Of a stretch of DNA of 64,000 nucleotides, positions 53,508 to 63,584 are shown in pieces. Made by a program: the position numbers and the translations under genes. Numbering within the stretch: the first letter of the stretch is position 1; the number at the start of each line of letters is the position of its first letter. Below the pieces are notes generated by a model. The model was not told the DNA's origin, ran no database searches, and saw nothing but the letters and a program-made list of their open reading frames with translations. The DNA lies in contig NZ_JACXAE010000074.1 in the NCBI RefSeq assembly GCF_014698965.1, positions 41,085-105,084 of the forward strand. The letters are read 5' to 3'. Source of the stretch: Iningainema tapete BLCC-T55. GTDB lineage: Bacteria; Cyanobacteriota; Cyanobacteriia; Cyanobacteriales; Nostocaceae.

Positions 53508-54881
53508 ATGAACAAAACAGTTGTACTCAACGTAGTCGGACTCACACCCAAACTCTTAGGCAAGCACACACCATCACTATCCCAGTGGGCAGCAAGTGGA
53601 AAAACAGCCGCCATCACACCCGTACTACCAGCAGTCACCTGTACAGCACAAGCAACATACCTCACAGGCAAACTACCATCCGAACATGGCATCGTCGCCA
53701 ACGGCTGGTACTTCCGAGACGAGTGCGAAGTGAAATTTTGGCGACAGTCCAACAAACTCGTTCAAGCCCCCAAAATCTGGGACAAACTACGTACCATAGA
53801 CCCATCCTTCACCTGCGCCAACATATTCTGGTGGTACAATATGTACTCATCAGTAGACTATGCTATCACCCCCCGACCCATGTATCCAGCCGATGGTCGG
53901 AAACTGCCTGATATATATACTCAACCACAAGAATGGCGATCGCCACTCCAAACAGAACTAGGACAATTTCCCCTCTTCAAATTTTGGGGTCCTAACACAT
54001 CCATAGACTCCACAAAGTGGATTGCCGCATCAGCAAAGTGGGTAGAAGAACATCATAACCCAACTTTGACACTAATTTATCTACCCCATCTAGATTATTG
54101 TTTACAAAAACTTGGTCCCGATCCAGATTTAGTAGCACAAGATTTACAAGAAATTGATAGCGTTTGTGGTGATTTAATCGAATACTACCAAAAGCGCGGG
54201 GCTTCAGTCATCGTTTTGTCAGAATACGGCATTACAAAAGTATCCAAACCCATTCACATCAATCAAATGCTCCGGGAACACGGCTTGATTACCGTGCGCG
54301 AAGAACTAGGAAGAGAACTGTTAGATGCAGGCGCTAGTATTGCATTTGCTGTAGCCGATCATCAAATTGCTCACGTATACGTTAACGATCCATCTTACAT
54401 TACCAAAGTGCGATCGCTACTCGAAGCCACCGATGGAATTGCCTACGTCTTAGACGAAACTTCTCAGCCAAAACACCATTTAAATCATCCTAGATCAGGA
54501 GAATTAGTAGCCGTAGCCGAGCCAGATGCTTGGTTCACTTACTATTATTGGCTAGATGACAACAAAGCTCCCGATTTTGCCAGAACAGTTGATATCCATC
54601 GTAAACCTGGGTACGATCCTGTAGAGTTATTCGTTGATCCCCAACTCAAAAATCCCAAACTAAAAATAGGAATCAAACTACTAAAAAAACAACTTGGTTT
54701 CCGCTACTTAATGGATGTCATTCCTCTAGATGCTTCCCTAGTAAAAGGTTCTCACGGTTGTGTAACTACCAATAGTGCCGATCAACCTCTATTTATTACT
54801 CAACAAACTCACTTGCTAAATTCCTCATCAGTAGAAGCAACTGACGTTTATCAGTTAATTCTCGGACATATTTATAAATAA
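53508..54881 (+). CDS. eboF: EboF, alkaline-phosphatase-superfamily (nucleotide pyrophosphatase-like) protein
   Basis: 457 residues from ATG 53508 (MNKTVVLNVVGLTPKLLGKH). Phosphodiesterase-superfamily features: AITPVLPAVTCTAQATYLTG with the nucleophile Thr region, LPSEHGIVANGWYF, TLIYLPHLDYCLQKLGPDPD (metal Asp/His), VIVLSEYGITKVSKPIHINQ and KGSHGCVTTNSADQPLFI (metal His). It would hydrolyse a phosphodiester/pyrophosphate, possibly a prenyl- or nucleotide-linked intermediate. Closes the ebo run. Confidence 0.9.
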   Translation: MNKTVVLNVVGLTPKLLGKHTPSLSQWAASGKTAAITPVLPAVTCTAQATYLTGKLPSEHGIVANGWYFRDECEVKFWRQSNKLVQAPKIWDKLRTIDPSFTCANIFWWYNMYSSVDYAITPRPMYPADGRKLPDIYTQPQEWRSPLQTELGQFPLFKFWGPNTSIDSTKWIAASAKWVEEHHNPTLTLIYLPHLDYCLQKLGPDPDLVAQDLQEIDSVCGDLIEYYQKRGASVIVLSEYGITKVSKPIHINQMLREHGLITVREELGRELLDAGASIAFAVADHQIAHVYVNDPSYITKVRSLLEATDGIAYVLDETSQPKHHLNHPRSGELVAVAEPDAWFTYYYWLDDNKAPDFARTVDIHRKPGYDPVELFVDPQLKNPKLKIGIKLLKKQLGFRYLMDVIPLDASLVKGSHGCVTTNSADQPLFITQQTHLLNSSSVEATDVYQLILGHIYK

Positions 54882-54905
54882 TAGTCAAAATTATAACCAG
54901 TATTG

Positions 54906-54977
54906 TCGTTCCCTGGCAGAGCCAGGGAATGTCTTTTATGAGGCTCCACCTCCCGAATCTAACCCCAGGAGGAAGCC
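54906..54977. repeat. GTTCCCTGG/CCAGGGAATG dispersed repeat
   Basis: CGTTCCCTGGCAGAGCCAGG then GAATG, followed by GAGGCTCCACCTCC. Same architecture as the copies at 1294 and 63189. Confidence 0.65.
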
Positions 54978-55258
54978 AATTCAAGCTATTTACCCCTTTG
55001 TGAGAAAAGTATTAATTAAAGTTGAAAAAGCAAAAAAACTGATACTTCTAACGAAAAATTGTTCATGTATCAGTTAGTAACAATTTAGTACTCTGAACTC
55101 ATGCTTAGAAAAGTTCAAATCTGAAATACATCCACTAGCCCCCTGAGTGTTAACCATTAACCTTAACTCTCATAGGTAAGCTTCTGGATGAGGTTGAACG
55201 CAACTATGCTTTGCATAATTATAAGAAATTAGGCGTCGTATATTACGTGGGATGAAAA

Positions 55259-55321
55259 TCTCACGCAAAAACGCACCAGATGCTAAGGAGTTATTTGTAC
55301 CTTTGCGCCTTTGCGTGAGAA
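55259..55321. repeat. TCTCACGCAAA inverted repeat upstream of trpE
   Basis: TCTCACGCAAAAACGC on the left faces GCGCCTTTGCGTGAGA on the right, about 60 bases before the trpE start. The words match the repeat at 7090. Confidence 0.6.
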
Positions 55322-55379
55322 TGAAAAAACCGCACTCATCTTCTCATCCCTTAACTAAAACCGTAATCTAGAGAAACCC

Positions 55380-57578
55380 ATGATTGTTGAAGACTATTCC
55401 TACACAACCCTTGGTGGTGTGCAAATCTCACGCTCCATCACAGAGGTGAAGATAGACACCGCCATTGAAGAGATTTTGTTTCACCTGGATTCTCAACGTG
55501 GAGGACTACTAAAAAGCAGCTATGAATATCCAGGACGTTACAAAAGATGGGCGATAGGATTTGTCAATCCCCCTTTGGAGTTAACAACAAAGGAGAAAGC
55601 ATTCACAATTACAGCCCTGAATGCTAGGGGTAAAATGCTATTGGCAGTGCTAGCAAAGCGTTTGTCCAACCATTCTCAACTGCAACAAGTTACAATCGGT
55701 GACGAATACATTACCGGGTTGGTGAAGTCGGGAACGCAACTATTTGCAGAAGAAGAGCGTAGCAAGCAGCCTTCAGCTTTCACAGTTATTCGGGAAATTT
55801 TACACACATTCTCTAGTGATGAAGATGAGCATCTTGGACTTTATGGTGCATTTGGTTACGACTTAGTGCTTCAGTTTGAACCAATAGCCAAACGTTTGTC
55901 CCGTGCTGCAGATCAAAGAGACTTAGTACTATATCTACCTGATGAACTGGTAGTTGTTGACTACTACTTGCAACGCGCCTATCGTATTCAATACGATTTT
56001 GTTTTAGCCCATGGCACAACAAAAAATCTCCCGAGAACAGGCGAATCAATTGATTATAGAGGAGAGCGTCTTGTTCCAGAACAAGCAAGCGATCATCAAA
56101 GAGGAGAGTATGCAAGCCAAGTTGAACTAGCTTTAGATTACTTCCGCCGGGGTGATTTATTTGAAGTTGTGCCGTCTCAAAGCTTCTTTGAAGCATGTTC
56201 CGAGCCACCAACCAAGCTATTCCAAACCCTACAGCAAATCAATCCTAGTCCCTACGGTTTCATATTCAATCTTGGTGGAGAGTATTTGATTGGCGCATCA
56301 CCAGAAATGTTTGTGCGCGTCGAAGGTAGGCGTGTAGAAACTTGCCCAATCAGTGGCACGATTAGTAGGGGACAAGATGCTCTAGATGATGCTGAGCAAA
56401 TTCGGCAGTTACTTAACTCAGGTAAAGAAGAAGCTGAGTTGACAATGTGTACTGACGTGGATCGCAATGATAAATCGCGGATTTGTGAGCCTGGATCAGT
56501 ACGAGTAATTGGTCGTCGGCAAATAGAATTATACAGTCATCTGATTCATACAGTAGATCACGTTGAAGGTTTACTAAGACCTGAGTTTGATGCCCTAGAC
56601 GCTTTTCTTACCCATACCTGGGCAGTGACAGTTACAGGTGCACCCAAGCGATCGGCAATACAATTCCTGGAAAACCACGAGCGTAGTGCAAGACGCTGGT
56701 ATGGTGGAGCAGTTGGCTATCTAAACTTTAACGGTGACTTCAACACAGGATTAATATTACGAACTATTCGTCTCAAAGATTCCATCGCTGAGGTAAGAGT
56801 AGGTGCTACAGTCCTCTATGACTCCACACCAGCAGCAGAAGAACAAGAAACAATGACAAAAGGGGCTGCTTTATTTGAGACAATTCATCGTGCTAAACAT
56901 ACTCTTGTCACAGACCAGAATAATACGAAACAATTAAGTGTAACTACCCCAAACATTTCGCTAAACAAGCGTATCTTGCTTATCGATCACGAAGATTCTT
57001 TCGTTCACACACTAGCTAACTACATTCGTCAAACTGGTGCAAGTGTGACAACACTACGTCACGGCTTTTCTGAATCACTTTTTGATCTAGAACGTCCTGA
57101 CTTGGTTGTTCTCTCTCCAGGTCCTGGTAGACCAAGTGAATTTAGAGTTCCAGAAGTAGTGTTACAATGTGTACGTCGTCAAATCCCAATTTTTGGCGTT
57201 TGTCTGGGATTGCAAGGTATTGTAGAAGCTTTTGGCGGAGAATTAGGAGTTCTCCACTACCCTCAGCACGGTAAATCTTCACGGATTTTTGTCACTGAAC
57301 CAAATTCAGTTACGTTCAATGGTTTAGAGCAATCTTTCTCCGTAGGCAGATATCATTCTTTGTTTGCTTTACCACAAAGATTGCCGACAGAATTAAAGGT
57401 AACAGCGATTTCTGATGATGACGTAATTATGGCGATCGAGCATGAAACACTGCCAATTGCCGCAGTACAGTTTCACCCAGAATCCATCATGACCTTAAAT
57501 GGAGGAGTAGGTCTTTCCATTATTCAAAATGTGGTGCGTACATACACCGCAATTCAACAGCCGTTAGTTGTTAGTTAG
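55380..57578 (+). CDS. trpE: Anthranilate synthase, fused TrpE-TrpG
   Basis: 732 residues combining both subunits. TrpE part: [90 protein letters not shown] short linker leads at about residue 530 to the glutaminase TrpG part: [39 protein letters not shown] with nucleophile Cys609, and VQFHPESIM. It makes anthranilate from chorismate, first step to tryptophan for ScyB. It begins the tryptophan block; trpC starts 4 bases after its stop. Confidence 0.95.
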   Translation: MIVEDYSYTTLGGVQISRSITEVKIDTAIEEILFHLDSQRGGLLKSSYEYPGRYKRWAIGFVNPPLELTTKEKAFTITALNARGKMLLAVLAKRLSNHSQLQQVTIGDEYITGLVKSGTQLFAEEERSKQPSAFTVIREILHTFSSDEDEHLGLYGAFGYDLVLQFEPIAKRLSRAADQRDLVLYLPDELVVVDYYLQRAYRIQYDFVLAHGTTKNLPRTGESIDYRGERLVPEQASDHQRGEYASQVELALDYFRRGDLFEVVPSQSFFEACSEPPTKLFQTLQQINPSPYGFIFNLGGEYLIGASPEMFVRVEGRRVETCPISGTISRGQDALDDAEQIRQLLNSGKEEAELTMCTDVDRNDKSRICEPGSVRVIGRRQIELYSHLIHTVDHVEGLLRPEFDALDAFLTHTWAVTVTGAPKRSAIQFLENHERSARRWYGGAVGYLNFNGDFNTGLILRTIRLKDSIAEVRVGATVLYDSTPAAEEQETMTKGAALFETIHRAKHTLVTDQNNTKQLSVTTPNISLNKRILLIDHEDSFVHTLANYIRQTGASVTTLRHGFSESLFDLERPDLVVLSPGPGRPSEFRVPEVVLQCVRRQIPIFGVCLGLQGIVEAFGGELGVLHYPQHGKSSRIFVTEPNSVTFNGLEQSFSVGRYHSLFALPQRLPTELKVTAISDDDVIMAIEHETLPIAAVQFHPESIMTLNGGVGLSIIQNVVRTYTAIQQPLVVS

Positions 57579-57582
57579 GTAT

Positions 57583-58422
57583 ATGAAACAACCAGTTGCT
57601 ACTACCACTGAAGCCCGTGCCCGCCATATTCTTGATGAAATTGTATGGCACAAGAAACAAGAAGTTGCACAAATGCAACAAGATATACCTTTAGTTGCAT
57701 TGCAAAAACAACTGAATGCTGCATCGGCGGTGAGAGATTTTCTCCAAGCACTGCAACAAAGTCCTAGTAATCCCAGCTTAATCGCTGAGGTGAAAAAAGC
57801 ATCACCGAGTCGTGGTATAATCAGGGCTGATTTTGATCCAGTGGCGATCGCTCAAGCTTACGAACGTGGTGGTGCTGCTTGTCTATCTGTCCTCACTGAT
57901 GAAAAGTTCTTTCAAGGTGGGTTTGAAAATCTACGTGCAGTCAGAAAACACGTAGATTTACCATTGCTATGTAAAGAGTTCATTATTGACTCATATCAAA
58001 TATATCTAGCACGTACTGCAGGTGCAGATGCTGTACTGCTGATTGCTGCCATTCTCACCGATGAGCAACTTCAGGACTTCTTGCGCCTCATTCATGATTT
58101 GGGTATGAACGCTCTGATCGAAGTTCATACTCTTGAAGAACTGGATCGAGTACTGAAACTTGAAGATGCACGTTTAGTGGGAGTTAACAACCGTAACTTA
58201 CAAAATTTTACAGTAGATGTAGGTATCACTCAAGAGCTACTAACACAAAGGCAAGAGCAGTTACGCGGCATTACGGCGGTAAGTGAATCTGGTTTGTATA
58301 CACCAGCAGATTTAGCCATAGTAGCTTTATCTGGTGCGCGTGCGGTTCTAGTCGGAGAATCTTTAGTCAAGCAACCAGATGTTGAGCAAGCTACGCGGAT
58401 TCTGCTGAACAACCCCGCGTAA
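57583..58422 (+). CDS. trpC: Indole-3-glycerol-phosphate synthase
   Basis: 279 residues. Cyclises carboxyphenylamino-deoxyribulose phosphate. Motifs: [20 protein letters not shown] (catalytic Lys), [67 protein letters not shown] and [17 protein letters not shown] 57583 ([20 protein letters not shown]) is chosen over the TTG at 57568 which lies inside trpE. No trpF is in the window, so that step must be encoded elsewhere. Confidence 0.95.
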   Translation: MKQPVATTTEARARHILDEIVWHKKQEVAQMQQDIPLVALQKQLNAASAVRDFLQALQQSPSNPSLIAEVKKASPSRGIIRADFDPVAIAQAYERGGAACLSVLTDEKFFQGGFENLRAVRKHVDLPLLCKEFIIDSYQIYLARTAGADAVLLIAAILTDEQLQDFLRLIHDLGMNALIEVHTLEELDRVLKLEDARLVGVNNRNLQNFTVDVGITQELLTQRQEQLRGITAVSESGLYTPADLAIVALSGARAVLVGESLVKQPDVEQATRILLNNPA

Positions 58423-58461
58423 AAAAGACGCGGCTTTACACGATAAAATTGCTGTACCAAT

Positions 58462-58490
58462 GTGGAGACGTTCCGGTGGAATGTCTCTAC
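58462..58490. repeat. GAGACGTTCC-type palindromic repeat, copy 6
   Basis: GTGGAGACGTTCCGGTGGAA then TGTCTCTAC, between trpC and trpA. It is followed by ATCCAAAATCC words up to the trpA start. Confidence 0.7.
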
Positions 58491-58528
58491 AGCAATCCAA
58501 AATCAACGCATCCAAAATCCAAAATTCT

Positions 58529-59341
58529 ATGACTTCTATTTCCCAGCACTTTCAATCTTTAAGAGCTAGTAAACAGTGTGCATTGATTCCATTTGTAACA
58601 GCTGGAGATCCTGATTTAGAAACAACAAAAGAAGCTTTACGTATTTTAGACCGCAATGGTGCTAACTTTCTTGAATTAGGTGTTCCTTACTCGGATCCAT
58701 TAGCTGATGGCCCTGTAATTCAAGCTGCTGCAACTCGTGCTTTACAAAATGGAACTAAGTTAGAGCATGTACTGGAAATGCTTGAAGCTGTTAGTCCAGA
58801 ATTAAAAGCACCCGTAATTTTATTTACTTACTATAATCCTATTTTGAACCTGGGCGTTAAGTCATTTTTAGCACGCATTGCTAATGCTGGGGCAAAAGGC
58901 TTGGTAGTGCCAGACTTACCACTAGAAGAAGCAGAAGAATTAATTAACAATGCGGCGGAATTTGGCATTGAGGTAATCTTATTGGTAGCTCCTACTAGTT
59001 CTAAAGAAAGAATTGAAGCAATTGCTAAATATTCTCAAGGCTTCATCTACTTGGTAAGTGTAACTGGCGTTACAGGAATGCGTACACAAATCCAAGATCG
59101 TGTGAAGAATTTGCTCACAGATATGCGCAGCGTAACCGATAAACCTATTGGCATAGGCTTTGGTATCTCTGGAGCCGATCAAGCTCATCAGGTAATGGAT
59201 TGGGGCGCAGATGCAGTAATTGTTGGTAGTGCCTTTGTCAAACGGTTAGCAACTGGTAGTCGTGAAGAAGGATTGCAAGCTATTGAACAATTTTGTCAAG
59301 AATTAAAAGCGGCAATTACTCCAGCAGTAGCTACTGTCTAA
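58529..59341 (+). CDS. trpA: Tryptophan synthase alpha subunit
   Basis: 270 residues from ATG 58529 ([20 protein letters not shown]). Releases indole from indole-3-glycerol phosphate. Motifs: [39 protein letters not shown] (catalytic Glu and Asp), [36 protein letters not shown] and [20 protein letters not shown]. The longer frame from 58460 consists of repeat sequence. In N. punctiforme a tyrosinase-type gene (tyrP) comes next; here only 121 bases separate trpA from trpB. Confidence 0.95.
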   Translation: MTSISQHFQSLRASKQCALIPFVTAGDPDLETTKEALRILDRNGANFLELGVPYSDPLADGPVIQAAATRALQNGTKLEHVLEMLEAVSPELKAPVILFTYYNPILNLGVKSFLARIANAGAKGLVVPDLPLEEAEELINNAAEFGIEVILLVAPTSSKERIEAIAKYSQGFIYLVSVTGVTGMRTQIQDRVKNLLTDMRSVTDKPIGIGFGISGADQAHQVMDWGADAVIVGSAFVKRLATGSREEGLQAIEQFCQELKAAITPAVATV

Positions 59342-59462
59342 GTTTTTCTGCGTAAAAGCACATTTACAAGGATTGGAAGTTGATACTTAACAGTCAACGA
59401 CATTCCCTCAATAAACGAGCAAAAAGTAACAAACACATTTGAAGGCGAGAGGATTTTAACCA

Positions 59463-60707
59463 GTGGTTAGCACTCCAGATATTAGTGAGAAAATAGCTTC
59501 CGCACAAAGTGCGCCCGACTCTTTGGGTAGATTTGGCAAGTTCGGGGGTAAATACGTTCCTGAAACCTTAATGCCAGCTTTGAGTGAATTAGAAGCAGCA
59601 TTTAAGCAGTACTGTGGTGAACCTGATTTTGAAGCAGAACTTCAAGGTTTACTACGTGACTATGTGGGTCGTCCTAGTCCATTGTATTTTGCTGAGCGTC
59701 TGACAGCACACTACGCTAGACCTGATGGCACTGGAGCACAAATTTACTTAAAAAGGGAAGATTTAAATCATACCGGTGCGCACAAAATTAATAATGCTTT
59801 AGCACAGGTATTGCTGGCAAAGCGTATGGGCAAACAGCGCATCATTGCTGAAACCGGAGCAGGTCAGCACGGTGTAGCAACTGCTACAGTGTGCGCCCGG
59901 TTTGGTTTGCAGTGCGTGATTTACATGGGTATTCACGATATGCAACGTCAAGCCCTAAATGTGTTTCGGATGCGGTTGATGGGCGCAGAAGTGCGTCCAG
60001 TAGAAGCAGGAACTGGAACACTTAAAGATGCTACTTCTGAAGCAATTCGGGATTGGGTAACAAACGTAGAAACAACCCACTATATATTAGGTTCTGTGGC
60101 AGGTCCTCATCCTTACCCAATGATTGTACGTGATTTCCATCGAGTAATTGGTAAGGAAACTCGTGTACAATGTCAAGAAAAATGGTCTGGGCTACCAGAT
60201 ATTCTCTTGGCTTGTGTTGGTGGTGGTTCTAATGCGATCGGATTGTTCTACGATTTTGTTCAAGATGAATCGGTGCGTATTATTGGTGTAGAAGCAGCAG
60301 GCGAAGGTGTTAACACCGATAAGCACGCAGCAACTCTAACTAAAGGAAGAGTCGGAGTTTTGCATGGTGCGATGAGTTATGTACTGCAAGATGATGATGG
60401 TCAAGTAACCGAAGCACATTCGATTAGTGCTGGTTTAGATTATCCTGGTGTAGGTCCTGAACATAGCTTTTTGAAGGATCTGGGTCGTGCTGAGTACTAT
60501 AGTGTGACAGATGCGGAAGCTCTAGAGGCGTTGCAGCGTCTATCAAAATTGGAAGGGATTATTCCGGCTTTGGAAACTGCTCACGCGATCGCCTATCTAG
60601 AAAAGCTTTGTCCTCAACTACAAGGTAGTCCCCGAATTGTGATCAACTGTTCAGGCAGAGGTGACAAAGATGTGCAAACTGTTGCCAAAGCCCTGAATCA
60701 GGATTAA
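59463..60707 (+). CDS. trpB: Tryptophan synthase beta subunit
   Basis: 414 residues. Condenses indole with serine using PLP. Motifs: [40 protein letters not shown] with the PLP Lys (HK), [32 protein letters not shown] (phosphate loop), [20 protein letters not shown] and [10 protein letters not shown]. Start GTG 59463 ([20 protein letters not shown]). Probably a cluster-dedicated second copy, as in other scytonemin loci. Confidence 0.95.
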   Translation: MVSTPDISEKIASAQSAPDSLGRFGKFGGKYVPETLMPALSELEAAFKQYCGEPDFEAELQGLLRDYVGRPSPLYFAERLTAHYARPDGTGAQIYLKREDLNHTGAHKINNALAQVLLAKRMGKQRIIAETGAGQHGVATATVCARFGLQCVIYMGIHDMQRQALNVFRMRLMGAEVRPVEAGTGTLKDATSEAIRDWVTNVETTHYILGSVAGPHPYPMIVRDFHRVIGKETRVQCQEKWSGLPDILLACVGGGSNAIGLFYDFVQDESVRIIGVEAAGEGVNTDKHAATLTKGRVGVLHGAMSYVLQDDDGQVTEAHSISAGLDYPGVGPEHSFLKDLGRAEYYSVTDAEALEALQRLSKLEGIIPALETAHAIAYLEKLCPQLQGSPRIVINCSGRGDKDVQTVAKALNQD

Positions 60708-60716
60708 GGCACTTTC

Positions 60717-60774
60717 GTTTGTAGTCAGGGCTTTAGCCCTACTTACTCTGAGTGCTAAAGCACCTACTACAAAC
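60717..60774. repeat. GTTTGTAG...CTACAAAC element after trpB
   Basis: Terminal inverted ends GTTTGTAG and CTACAAAC enclose two hairpins, AGGGCTTTAGCCCT and AGTGCTAAAGCAC. The form is that of a small REP-like/MITE-like unit. Confidence 0.65.
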
Positions 60775-60862
60775 ATAAGCGTGTTTTTTATGTCTAATTT
60801 TACTTACTTACTAGGTTACGAAGTTAATCCCAAACCACAAATCTAAAATCCACGCATTGGTA

Positions 60863-61966
60863 ATGGTAACAGCAACTCAAGTGATTGGCAACACTCCCCA
60901 AATTTCCGCGCCTGGATACTGGTCATCATTATTACAACAATTACTCGATCATCAATCATTAACAACTAACCAAGCAGCTGATTTAATGCAAGGTTGGCTA
61001 ACAGATGTGATTCCGCCAGTAATTACAGGGGCAATTTTGGTGGCAATTCAAGCCAAAGGAGTTTCCCCAGCAGAATTAGTAGGTATGGTAGGTGTTCTGC
61101 AATCTCTCTGTATAGGAGGACACGAACAACTTTCTATTCCCCACACCCTACCTGCCACACCCCTAATTGATACTTGCGGTACAGGCGGGGACGGAGCTTC
61201 TACCTTTAATATTTCTACAGCAGTAGCTTTTGTTGCCGCAGCAGCTGGAGTGAAAGTAGCTAAGCACGGTAATCGTTCGGCATCTAGCAAAACTGGTTCC
61301 GCTGATGTACTGGAAGCTGTAGGTATAAATCTTAATGCTGCTCCCGAAAAAGTTAGAGCGGCAGTTGACGAAGTTGGGATTACTTTTTTGTTTGCTCCTG
61401 GTTGGCATCCGGCGCTAAAGTCGGTAGCTGCTATGAGAAAAACTTTAAAAGTACGTACTATATTTAACTTGCTTGGTCCTTTGGTAAATCCCATGCAACC
61501 AACAGGACAAATTATCGGTGTGTACAATCCAGCTTTAATTGAGACAGTGGCTAGTGCATTATCGCAACTAGGTACTCGTCGAGCGATCGCACTATATGGA
61601 AGAGAAAAATTAGACGAAGCTGGATTGGCAGATGCCACAGACTTAGCTGTGCTGTATAATCAGCAAGTGAGTCAAGTAGTAATTAAACCAGAAGAAGTAG
61701 GTTTAACTCCTGCACCAACATCAGCATTGCAAGGTGGAGATGTTGACGAAAATGCAGAAATATTGAAGCGAGTTCTTCAAGGTAAAGGTACACAAGCACA
61801 ACAAGATGTGGTTGCTTTAAATGCGTCACTAGCTCTTTGGGCTGGTGAAGTGGGAGCAAGCAACATCAAAGAGGCTTGCGTGAAGAATATTAGTCTCGCT
61901 AAACAAGTTTTACGAAGCGGCGAAGCGTGGAAAAAGCTAGAGCAACTAGCTGAATTTTTGCGGTAA
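60863..61966 (+). CDS. trpD: Anthranilate phosphoribosyltransferase
   Basis: 367 residues from ATG 60863. Transfers phosphoribose to anthranilate. Motifs: [20 protein letters not shown] (PRPP loop), [40 protein letters not shown] and [12 protein letters not shown]. The family fold and length match. A TTG at 60857 is an alternative start. An AT-rich repeat tract separates it from aroG. Confidence 0.95.
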   Translation: MVTATQVIGNTPQISAPGYWSSLLQQLLDHQSLTTNQAADLMQGWLTDVIPPVITGAILVAIQAKGVSPAELVGMVGVLQSLCIGGHEQLSIPHTLPATPLIDTCGTGGDGASTFNISTAVAFVAAAAGVKVAKHGNRSASSKTGSADVLEAVGINLNAAPEKVRAAVDEVGITFLFAPGWHPALKSVAAMRKTLKVRTIFNLLGPLVNPMQPTGQIIGVYNPALIETVASALSQLGTRRAIALYGREKLDEAGLADATDLAVLYNQQVSQVVIKPEEVGLTPAPTSALQGGDVDENAEILKRVLQGKGTQAQQDVVALNASLALWAGEVGASNIKEACVKNISLAKQVLRSGEAWKKLEQLAEFLR

Positions 61967-62036
61967 TAGCTAATAGCTAACGGCTAATGGCTAATAGCAA
62001 TTAACCATTAGCAATCAACAATTAACAATTCTAATT
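61965..62036. repeat. AT-rich TAATAGC/CAATTAAC short-repeat tract between trpD and aroG
   Basis: Degenerate units such as TAATAGCTAATAGCTAACGG and ATTAACCATTAGCAATCAAC, like the tracts at 15318 and 38744. Confidence 0.6.
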
Positions 62037-62056
62037 AACTTGAGGGAGAAAAACAG

Positions 62057-63124
62057 ATGATTGTCGTAATTAAAAGCGGTACACCTGCTGAGGAAATTAC
62101 CCGCATCAGCCAAGATCTGCAAGAAAATTGGGGAGTAATTGTAGAAAAGAGCGTTGGACAGCAGAAAGTTATCTTGGGAATGATTGGCGATACTGCTACT
62201 ATGGACCCTATGCAAATCCAAGAAGCAAGCCCTTGGATTGAGCAAGTATTGCGAGTAGAGCGTCCCTTTAAGCGCGTTAGTCGGGAATACCGTTATGGAG
62301 AACCCAGTGAAGTTGTAGTTCCTACTCCCAATGGCGATGTCTATATCGGTGAAAATCATCCGATTGTGATCACTGCAGGACCTTGCTCTGTGGAAAATGA
62401 AACAATGATCATAGAAACAGCAAAGCGGGTTAAAGCTGCTGGCGCTAAGTTTCTCCGTGGAGGGGCATACAAACCTCGTTCTTCACCTTATGCTTTCCAA
62501 GGACATGGAGAGAGTGCTTTAGAGTTGTTAGCAGCAGCGCGTGAAGCTACTGGTTTAGGTATTATCACAGAACTGATGGATGCTGCCGATCTACCAGCAC
62601 TATATAGAGTGGCTGATGTGATCCAAATCGGCGCGAGAAACATGCAAAACTTCTCCCTGCTGAAAAAAGTAGGCGCTCAAGATAAGCCTGTGCTGCTCAA
62701 GCGCGGTATGTCGGCAACAATGGATGAGTGGTTAATGGCTGCAGAATATATCCTGGCTGCTGGTAACCCAAATGTAATTCTTTGCGAACGGGGAATTAGA
62801 ACTTTTGATTCCAAATATGTTCGTAACACTCTAGATTTGTCAGTGATTCCTGTATTGCGGACACTTACTCACTTACCAATCATGGTTGACCCAAGTCATG
62901 GTACTGGTAAATCTGAGTATGTTGCGCCTATGGCGTTCGCGGCGATCGCTGCTGGTACAGATTCTTTGATGATTGAAGTTCACCCCAATCCTGCTAAAGC
63001 TCTATCTGATGGACCCCAATCCCTCACACCAGATAAGTTTGACCGCTTAGTTCAAGAAATGTCAGTGATTGGCAAAGTAGTTGGTCGTTGGGAATCTGAG
63101 CCTGCATTAGTAGCTTCTATGTAG
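62057..63124 (+). CDS. aroG: 3-deoxy-7-phosphoheptulonate (DAHP) synthase, type I-beta with N-terminal regulatory domain
   Basis: 355 residues. First step of the shikimate pathway, feeding both aromatic precursors. An N-terminal ferredoxin-like domain (MIVVIKSGTPAEEITRISQD to about residue 70) precedes the barrel: ITAGPCSVENETMIIETAKR, KFLRGGAYKPRSSPYAFQGH, VIQIGARNMQNFSLLKKVG, LLKRGMSATMDEWLMAAEYI, VILCERGIRTFDSKYVRNTL, and MVDPSHGTGKSEYV. This is the AroAI-beta/KdsA-like type. GAGGGAG at 62042-62048 precedes ATG 62057. Last recognised biosynthetic gene of the locus. Confidence 0.95.
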   Translation: MIVVIKSGTPAEEITRISQDLQENWGVIVEKSVGQQKVILGMIGDTATMDPMQIQEASPWIEQVLRVERPFKRVSREYRYGEPSEVVVPTPNGDVYIGENHPIVITAGPCSVENETMIIETAKRVKAAGAKFLRGGAYKPRSSPYAFQGHGESALELLAAAREATGLGIITELMDAADLPALYRVADVIQIGARNMQNFSLLKKVGAQDKPVLLKRGMSATMDEWLMAAEYILAAGNPNVILCERGIRTFDSKYVRNTLDLSVIPVLRTLTHLPIMVDPSHGTGKSEYVAPMAFAAIAAGTDSLMIEVHPNPAKALSDGPQSLTPDKFDRLVQEMSVIGKVVGRWESEPALVASM

Positions 63125-63584
63125 AACAGACAGGAGTCAGGAACTATCTTGATTCTGTCTCCTATCTCGTACTTCATAGTACCTCTCCTCGTTCCCAGCC
63201 TCTGGCTGGGAATGCATTGTTTGATGCTCAGCCTCAAACAACACACCTAAGTTTTTATTTTTACTTATTTTTAAAGTACTTTCACGCAGCCAATAATCTA
63301 AAAAATCTAAAATATCGGCAGATTGATCGAAAAATATTTTATTGCAATTACGAGCTTAAACTAATTTAATAGTAGGTGTTGGTAATATTGTTTACTCTTT
63401 ACGCGATATAGTCAACTTAAACAGTTCAAAATGCCAACTTAATAAGCTTTTTAACCACGTAGCAGGTAACTTTTTCAACCAGTTTAAAGAAGTAATTCGC
63501 TTTAATATGCAGACTTATCATCGTCTGCGTGAAGTTTTTGTTTTCTCACCTTAATTTTCCCAGTAGAAAGAGGATTATCTGATA
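63125..63584. other. 460-base spacer between aroG and the glycine-rich gene
   Basis: Contains the dispersed repeat at 63189-63240 and otherwise AT-rich sequence with no open frame of interest. The length suggests a separate promoter for the glycine-rich gene. Confidence 0.5.
63189..63240. repeat. GTTCCCAG/CTGGGAATGC dispersed repeat
   Basis: CGTTCCCAGCCTCTGGCTGG then GAATGCATTG, followed by TTTGATGCTCAGCCTCAAAC. Member of the family at 1294, 20523, 45036 and 54906. Confidence 0.7.

Larger units (their letters stand above)
54882..55379. other. 498-base spacer between eboF and trpE
   Basis: Holds the repeat at 54906-54977 and the inverted repeat at 55259-55321 around AT-rich sequence. The longest gap within the scytonemin locus after the scyA upstream region, so trpE probably has its own promoter here. 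No gene seen. Confidence 0.5.

Noticed and set aside
61048..61638. 196-codon minus-strand frame opposite trpD
   Set aside because: Antisense shadow of the well-supported trpD gene.
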